DNA of 64,000 nt from Larkinella rosea. GTDB lineage: Bacteria; Bacteroidota; Bacteroidia; Cytophagales; Spirosomataceae. The notes beneath the pieces are model-generated. The model had not been told where the DNA came from. It searched no databases and was given only the letters and a program-made list of their open reading frames with translations. Below, one piece after another: positions 59,087-64,000 of this stretch. The stretch lies in NCBI RefSeq assembly GCF_003858635.1, contig NZ_RQJO01000008.1:1054001-1118000 (forward strand). The letters are read 5' to 3'. Position numbers and translations under genes: made by a program. Numbering within the stretch: position 1 is the first letter of the stretch; each line of letters opens with the position of its first letter.

Positions 59087-60448
59087 CTATTGCTGCACGA
59101 GCATTGGCTGGCGTTTCCAGTAAGTCAGGGAGCGCCAGAGCCATTCGAAGGGACCAAAGCGGAAATAGTGCAGCCAGATGGCCGAGAAAATGAGTTGGAA
59201 CAACCAGACCGCGCCCACAACGTAATAGAGTTCGTAATACGAAAGCTTGCCGAAATAACCCAAACCGTATCCGTAGAAAAACAGCGTACAGATAATGCTC
59301 TGCATCAGGTAGTTCGTGAAGGCCAGCTGCCCGACATTGGCGAGGGCTTTCATCAGCCAGTTAACCACGCCCGACCGATAAATCAGCAGCAGCAAACTCG
59401 CGTGACCGATGGCGGATGCTGCCCGGCGGATGTGGTAAAATAGCTGAAACGGAAACGAATCCGCGTCGAGGACTTTGCCGGGATCGGTAAACCAGGCGAC
59501 GAGGTACTGAAAGCCGAACCAGCCGAAGGTCAGGCCAAAACCATAACCGGCCAGGAGCGTCAGGAAATACGTCCGGGTGGACAGTTGATTCGAAAAAAAG
59601 CCCCATTTGAACAGCGCCATGCCCAGAAACATCAGTGCCCAGGCATCCCAGACAAAGTCCAGGTAAAACCGGGTAGACTCGAACTTTGTGTTGAGCGGAA
59701 TGTAGCTGGCGAAAATGGTACGGTAGTTTCCCCGCATGGTTTTATTGGCTTCTTCTTCCTTCTTTTTATCGTATTTGAAATTCTTCTCCCAGGTCAACCA
59801 GGCTTCTTTGGCTTTTTTCTGTTCGTCGGTCAGTGGTTTTTTCTGTTTCTCCAGTTGGAGCGCCTGGGTATAGCCATCCCGCTTTTCTTTATTTTCCATC
59901 GCGCCAAAAAAGCTTTTTACGCCCGAAACCGTTACGCAGAACAACGCAATGAGCAGGTACGTTTGGGGGCGGATTTTCCGGAATGGGAATAGAAACAGAC
60001 CGCATACGCCGTACGTGTACAGAATGTCACCGGGCCAGAGCAAAATATACGCATTGAAAACGCCAAACAGAATGAGCCAGAAGAGCCGGCGGTAATAGTA
60101 GTCGGGCATCCCGTAGCCGTCGACCGGCGTATCTTTTTTGGCCATAAACAGCAACATGCCCGCCGAGAACAGCATTGAAAACAGGGCGCGCATGGTGCCT
60201 TCAAAAAGGACCGAAACGACCGTCAGAGTGCGAAAATCCAGCGTGTCGGACGGAACGGTGTAAAACCGGTGAATAGCCGTAAAGGACAATCCAAAATACG
60301 GAATGTTCATCATCAGAATGCCGAGAAGCGCAAATCCGCGGACGATGTCGATGGTTTGAATGCGTTCAGCCTGGGCAACGGGCCGGGGGGCGCTCTCGCG
60401 GGTCAGCCCGGAATCAATCGAGACGGTGGAAGGAACAGAGACGTTCAT
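59087..60448 (-). CDS. DUF418 (YeiB-type) membrane protein
   Basis: 453 aa. The N-terminal part contains VRGFALLGILMMNIPYFGLS, the hallmark of the YeiB/acyltransferase-3-related family. Multiple transmembrane helices follow, with a cytosolic charged region (about residues 185-230, many Lys/Glu), and the C-terminal DUF418 block with GQLAFTNYLMQSIICTLFFY and FGPFEWLWRSLTYWKRQPM. Possible transporter or acyl-transfer membrane enzyme; unproven. The S58 peptidase follows after 47 bp, likely in the same operon. Confidence 0.85.
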   Translation of the reverse strand: MNVSVPSTVSIDSGLTRESAPRPVAQAERIQTIDIVRGFALLGILMMNIPYFGLSFTAIHRFYTVPSDTLDFRTLTVVSVLFEGTMRALFSMLFSAGMLLFMAKKDTPVDGYGMPDYYYRRLFWLILFGVFNAYILLWPGDILYTYGVCGLFLFPFRKIRPQTYLLIALFCVTVSGVKSFFGAMENKEKRDGYTQALQLEKQKKPLTDEQKKAKEAWLTWEKNFKYDKKKEEEANKTMRGNYRTIFASYIPLNTKFESTRFYLDFVWDAWALMFLGMALFKWGFFSNQLSTRTYFLTLLAGYGFGLTFGWFGFQYLVAWFTDPGKVLDADSFPFQLFYHIRRAASAIGHASLLLLIYRSGVVNWLMKALANVGQLAFTNYLMQSIICTLFFYGYGLGYFGKLSYYELYYVVGAVWLFQLIFSAIWLHYFRFGPFEWLWRSLTYWKRQPMLVQQ

Positions 60449-60645
60449 GCAGCAGAATAGTATAGGTTAAACCGGATTGTTTTGATTTAAAAAGGCCAGA
60501 GGATAAGTTTACCACCGGGTTCGAAAAACAAACCCGTTCAGAATAGGTATTTTTGTTGGTATTTTCTCGTAATATACCGCCTTACTTTCTGTGTATCAAA
60601 ACGTTTTATTATTCGGCAAATCGAAAAGGCCTCACCATTGAACCT

Positions 60646-61317
60646 ATGAAAAACCGTTTTTTTTACCTTCTTGTCCTGCTTAGTTTTGGAATCATGTCGT
60701 CCGTTCTGGCGCAGAAAAACGTCAAATTGCAGGGCAATGTCGCCGGATTGGGTACGGTTATGGTTTATCTCAAAAAAACCGATAATGCCAACAGCAAACC
60801 CCTGATTGTGGATTCGACCCGGGCGGTCGATGGAAAATTTTCGTTCAGCCGGACTATTCCCGAAATCGATTTTTACAATGTGGTAGCGGCCGGTTTGCCG
60901 GGGCAGGTGCAGTTTATCTGGGATGGCGACCTGACGCTCGAAGGCACCCGCGATGCGTTTCGGGAGTCGACCGTGAAAGGTTCACCGCTCACCGATAGCT
61001 GGCTGAAATTTCAGAACGAAATCGATCTTCCGTACCGCGATGTGCTGATGAATCTGTACAACGACCGCCAGCGGTCGACCGGCGACACGGCCATTGCCAA
61101 CCGCGTTGCCCGCGAAGAAAAACGGCTGAAAATCGAGCAAAATCAGAAAGTGGCCGAGCAGATCAAGGCCAATCCCGACTCGCAACTGAGTTTGTATCTG
61201 CTGAACTGGTACTGGACGCAGTTCCCGAAAACCGAAGCCCGCGCAATGTACGACAAACTGAGTCCGTCGTTCAAAACCCACACGCTGGCGAAGCGGTTGT
61301 CGGCGCAGTTGAAGTAG
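60646..61317 (+). CDS. Exported DUF4369 protein without thioredoxin domain
   Basis: 223 aa from the ATG at 60646, with a signal peptide (FFYLLVLLSFGIMSSVLAQ). DUF4369, normally the N-terminal part of TlpA-like redoxins in Bacteroidota, is visible (VKLQGNVAGLGTVMVYLKK, STRAVDGKFSFSRTIPEIDF, LEGTRDAFRESTVKGSPLTD), followed by a helical part (NRVAREEKRLKIEQNQKVAE). The protein stops where the thioredoxin domain and its CxxC would begin. It may be a stand-alone binding module. The next gene is 29 bp downstream on the same strand. Confidence 0.7.
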   Translation: MKNRFFYLLVLLSFGIMSSVLAQKNVKLQGNVAGLGTVMVYLKKTDNANSKPLIVDSTRAVDGKFSFSRTIPEIDFYNVVAAGLPGQVQFIWDGDLTLEGTRDAFRESTVKGSPLTDSWLKFQNEIDLPYRDVLMNLYNDRQRSTGDTAIANRVAREEKRLKIEQNQKVAEQIKANPDSQLSLYLLNWYWTQFPKTEARAMYDKLSPSFKTHTLAKRLSAQLK

Positions 61318-61346
61318 AGCGGTTTTTGTTGTAATCTCCCTAACCA

Positions 61347-61850
61347 ATGGCACAGCAACTAAGTAAAGCAATTCAGCATTTACAGCAGAAAGCGCAAACG
61401 CTGAGAGAAGCTTTCGAAAAAGTGCAGAGTAATCGCTATTACTGGCAGAGAAAGACTAAACCGCTGCTGGAAACGACTCTGAACCAGATCAGGAATGATA
61501 CGGGTTTAAACGGGTCGTATCAGGAAGTGAGTAATGATTCCATCCGGTTTGTAATCAGCGATGAACAGGGGGAAGAAACCGCCGTTTTGTCGTTTATTCT
61601 AACGCATAACAGCCGCGTGTCGGTCGATGTAAGCTATCATTCCAGGACCTACCATCCGGAAACCAAAACGCAGCTTTTCAGTAACTTATACAATCTGGAG
61701 CCGGGTTTGCTCGACGAAGAACTCATTTACACCATCGTAACTCAGTTTATTGATGTTATTCTCAACGAATACAACACAAAACCGGCTACGTACAAAAACC
61801 TGAACGATCAATCAGTAAAGCAATATATTCGCATGAGGCCCGGTAAATAA
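61347..61850 (+). CDS. Cytosolic protein of unknown function
   Basis: 167 aa without signal peptide. The N-terminal 50 residues are a likely coiled coil (AIQHLQQKAQTLREAFEKVQ); the rest alternates strands and helices (SIRFVISDEQGEETAVLSFI, RVSVDVSYHSRTYHPETKT). I recognise no family. It follows the DUF4369 gene closely and converges on the TIM-barrel gene with a 20-bp gap. Confidence 0.6.
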   Translation: MAQQLSKAIQHLQQKAQTLREAFEKVQSNRYYWQRKTKPLLETTLNQIRNDTGLNGSYQEVSNDSIRFVISDEQGEETAVLSFILTHNSRVSVDVSYHSRTYHPETKTQLFSNLYNLEPGLLDEELIYTIVTQFIDVILNEYNTKPATYKNLNDQSVKQYIRMRPGK

Positions 61851-61870
61851 TGCCGCCTTTACCCCGTTTC

Positions 61871-62803
61871 TTACGCCAGCGGAATTCCGGCTTCGGCGGC
61901 TTTTTTGATCACAAATTGCCGGGCTTCATCGTATTCTTCGGCTGTGCGCAGGTGTTCGAGCAGGAAAGGCGTTTCCTGCGGTAAAGCCGTGACGTTCCGG
62001 AGGTAAGCCAGGTAGTCGAGGTTCCCGCGACCGGGCATGGTTTCGGCAAAATGAACGTCTTTGCCGTGGACATCTTTGGCGTGAACCGCCACAATCCAGC
62101 GACCGAGTTTGCGGAACGTCTCGTTGATGAGTTCCGTATTTTTGTAAAACCGCTCGGGCGTATTGATGATGTTGGCCATGTCGATGTGCGCCCCAAACGC
62201 CGGGCGGTCGATGGCCTTGATGAATTTCAGGTACGAATCCGGGCCGTCGGGCAAACTCCAGCCCATCATTTCCAGCGCAAATTTGGCTTTTTTCGGTTTT
62301 ACGGCATCGATCACCTTCCGGCAGTTTTCCACCGTTGCGTCGAAATATTCCTTCGAAAAATTACGGGCATCCGGGCCGTCCCACTGGTTGGGATTGTAGG
62401 AACCGGCAATATTGACGCAGGTCAGCGCCCCGATTTCGTCCGCCAACGCCAGCCGTTCGGTGACGTAGGTCCGGTTTTTCTGCCGTTTTTCGGCATCCTG
62501 ATCCAGCATGTTTACCCAGGCGCCGACCTCGGCAATCAGCACATTCTGCTTCGAAAATGCGTCTCGGATGGCCCTGATTTTATCCGTTTCCGAGTTTTTA
62601 ACCGCCGGAACGTAGGCCGAGCTGTAGTTCAACCGCCGGTGTTCGCGGGCCAGTTCTTCGGGATCGTCGCTTTTCAGAAAGATCGGACCGCCCAGCCGCA
62701 GCGGTTTTGGAGCGGTTTTTAAAACCGGAACCGGGTTGATGGTCAGACTACCCGCCAGCAGGGTAGCGGATTGCAGAAAGGTGCGACGGGAAAAGGGCTT
62801 CAT
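61871..62803 (-). CDS. Tat-exported TIM-barrel sugar phosphate isomerase/epimerase-like protein
   Basis: 310 aa from the ATG at 62803. A twin-arginine signal (MKPFSRRTFLQSATLLAGSL) precedes the xylose-isomerase-like barrel: IGALTCVNIAGSYNPNQWDG, KKAKFALEMMGWSLPDGPDS with a metal-binding Glu, FGAHIDMANIINTPERFYKN with the following His and Asp, and WIVAVHAKDVHGKDVHFAET. It is a distant paralogue of the protein at 38321-39247, both with RRTFLQ. Substrate unknown. Confidence 0.8.
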   Translation of the reverse strand: MKPFSRRTFLQSATLLAGSLTINPVPVLKTAPKPLRLGGPIFLKSDDPEELAREHRRLNYSSAYVPAVKNSETDKIRAIRDAFSKQNVLIAEVGAWVNMLDQDAEKRQKNRTYVTERLALADEIGALTCVNIAGSYNPNQWDGPDARNFSKEYFDATVENCRKVIDAVKPKKAKFALEMMGWSLPDGPDSYLKFIKAIDRPAFGAHIDMANIINTPERFYKNTELINETFRKLGRWIVAVHAKDVHGKDVHFAETMPGRGNLDYLAYLRNVTALPQETPFLLEHLRTAEEYDEARQFVIKKAAEAGIPLA

Positions 62804-63032
62804 GCGGTTTTTGGGGTAAAGATAGTACGAATGCAATAAATGTGATTTTGTAACCATTTTTACCATTTTATTCAGTTTGAGTGATAACTTATTGCCCGAT
62901 TCGGACATCCTTACTGGAAGGTTTGTGGTAGGTTACCGCCTTGATCGGTTTCTTTTCTTCAAGCGCAAAAATGTAAACCGTTCGGCAGAGAGACGGCCGA
63001 CTTTCGTCACGAATTTGAAGCGAATGGAATTT

Positions 63033-64000
63033 ATGTCGAAAATGAATGAGAAAATAGGTGCGATTCTGGTATTGCTTTTCATCGGTTGGTTGGGATGCAT
63101 CGTGTCTGCGAAAGCACAGAAAAATGATCCCAAGAAGTATAAGGATTTGATGGATCGGGGCGTGGCGGCTTTTCAGAAGAAAGACTATCCGAGTGCCATC
63201 CGGTTAATGACGGAAGCGGGTGAAATCATCCCGACCGACACCATTGCCCCGCTTTATACCGGAATTGCGGCTCAGCAGATCAATGATCAGGCCGGTGCAA
63301 TAGAACAATTTGAAAAATACATGGCGCGCGGAGGACGGGACGCTGCGGTTTACTACAGCGTGTCTGCTTATTATAGGGGAAACAAGGAGTTTGAGCAGGC
63401 GCTCTCGGTTCTTGATCGAGCAATTGCCATTCACCCGACTAGTATTGATCTCGCCAATGAACGCATTAATATTCTGTTAGCTGCGGATCGGATGGACGAA
63501 GCCATTAGCGGTTTAAAGCGCGCGGTTGAGCGAAATCCGAACGATGCCCGAAGCCTCCTTAACCTTTCCATCATCTACACGAACATTTCCGCTAAAACGG
63601 ACGAAGAAGTCAGTAGACTGGAGATTGAAACCAAAAAAGAAAGCGATCTGGGAAAACAACTGGCGGATACCAAAAAAACGCTGGACGTATACCTGACCGA
63701 GCAGATGCGGTTAACGGCGCGTCTTAAAAAAGAGCCTAAAAATGGGGAGGTCAAACAACAGCTAACTTCCGTCATGCAACGTATTGCCGATCAGAAAACC
63801 GCCATTGCCCAACTGGAAGCGAATGATCAGTCGGCCCTGCATGCGTCAGCCGCGCGGGAATATGGCCAACGGCTGGCGGAGGTCCGGCAGAAATATGCCA
63901 TCGAAAAAAAATGGGAAAAGTATTACCTGGACCGCTCGCTCGCGCTCGATCCCACTAGCTACGATGCCAACTACAACATGGGCGTGCTGTATTTTAATCG
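63033..64000 (+). CDS. Exported tetratricopeptide-repeat protein (3' end beyond the window)
   Basis: Open from the ATG at 63033 (a second ATG lies at 63042) to the window edge, so at least 322 codons without a stop. Signal peptide with hydrophobic core (IGAILVLLFIGWLGCIVSA). TPR repeats are clear: RGVAAFQKKDYPSAIRLMTE, YTGIAAQQINDQAGAIEQFE, SVSAYYRGNKEFEQALSVLD, RINILLAADRMDEAISGLKR and later DPTSYDANYNMGVLYFN. Between them lies a coiled-coil region (about residues 195-285). Probably a periplasmic scaffold. Confidence 0.8.
   Translation, partial: MSKMNEKIGAILVLLFIGWLGCIVSAKAQKNDPKKYKDLMDRGVAAFQKKDYPSAIRLMTEAGEIIPTDTIAPLYTGIAAQQINDQAGAIEQFEKYMARGGRDAAVYYSVSAYYRGNKEFEQALSVLDRAIAIHPTSIDLANERINILLAADRMDEAISGLKRAVERNPNDARSLLNLSIIYTNISAKTDEEVSRLEIETKKESDLGKQLADTKKTLDVYLTEQMRLTARLKKEPKNGEVKQQLTSVMQRIADQKTAIAQLEANDQSALHASAAREYGQRLAEVRQKYAIEKKWEKYYLDRSLALDPTSYDANYNMGVLYFN

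Overview
The window reads as chromosome of a Bacteroidota bacterium of the Cytophagales (Spirosoma/Larkinella-like; the genus is a guess). Evidence: a gldG gliding-motility gene beside dnaN; DUF4834, DUF4833, DUF4369 and DUF1080 proteins; promoter-like TTG-N19-21-TAnnTTTG motifs instead of sigma70 boxes; few visible Shine-Dalgarno sequences; and many exported lipoproteins. I found no rRNA, tRNA, CRISPR array, intact transposase or prophage gene.

Layout. 0-5.8 kb: 3' end of a large LamG surface protein, an ECF sigma factor with a membrane partner, a methyltransferase, an HD protein and an exported protein of unknown role. 6.0-8.7 kb: a translationally coupled three-gene operon (two membrane-anchored ankyrin paralogues and an exported protein). 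8.7-13.6 kb: PspC, a FUSC-type membrane protein, a small unknown gene and a cytochrome c/FG-GAP lipoprotein. 13.6-16.6 kb: a long intergenic region and a tandem pair of membrane-bound LytTR regulators, with two direct repeats overlapping the predicted promoter. 16.7-23.2 kb: an AraC regulator, an exported two-gene unit, an AI-2E-type permease, a DUF1080 hydrolase and a GNAT. 23.4-25.0 kb: an A+T-rich island with one unknown gene between end-like repeats. 25.0-30.1 kb: gamma-glutamyltransferase, a class D beta-lactamase-like protein, a lipoprotein and a methyltransferase. 30.1-36.2 kb: carB, a small accessory stretch (antitoxin-like protein, lipocalin-like lipoprotein, Uma2 nuclease) and purN. 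36.3-42.9 kb: a Lol/Mac-type ABC exporter, a Tat-exported TIM-barrel protein and two adjacent M14 carboxypeptidase paralogues, one of which has lost its active site. 43-49 kb: small conserved proteins, a LysM protein and purK-purE. 49-57 kb: SNF2 helicase, dnaN, gldG, DUF4833 and an O-methyltransferase. 57-64 kb: response regulator, S58 peptidase, DUF418, DUF4369, a second Tat-exported TIM-barrel protein and a TPR protein running off the window.

Coherent functions are de novo purine synthesis (purN, purE, purK), carbamoyl phosphate for pyrimidines/arginine (carB, with a PyrR-like phosphoribosyltransferase), replication (dnaN) and cell-envelope work. The most unusual features are the inactive/active M14 pair, the LytTR pair with its operator-like repeats, the ankyrin operon, the A+T-rich island, and a set of very long, near-perfect hairpins (18-34 bp stems) in many intergenic gaps. 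Some of these hairpins share sequence words with one another and do not look like ordinary terminators.
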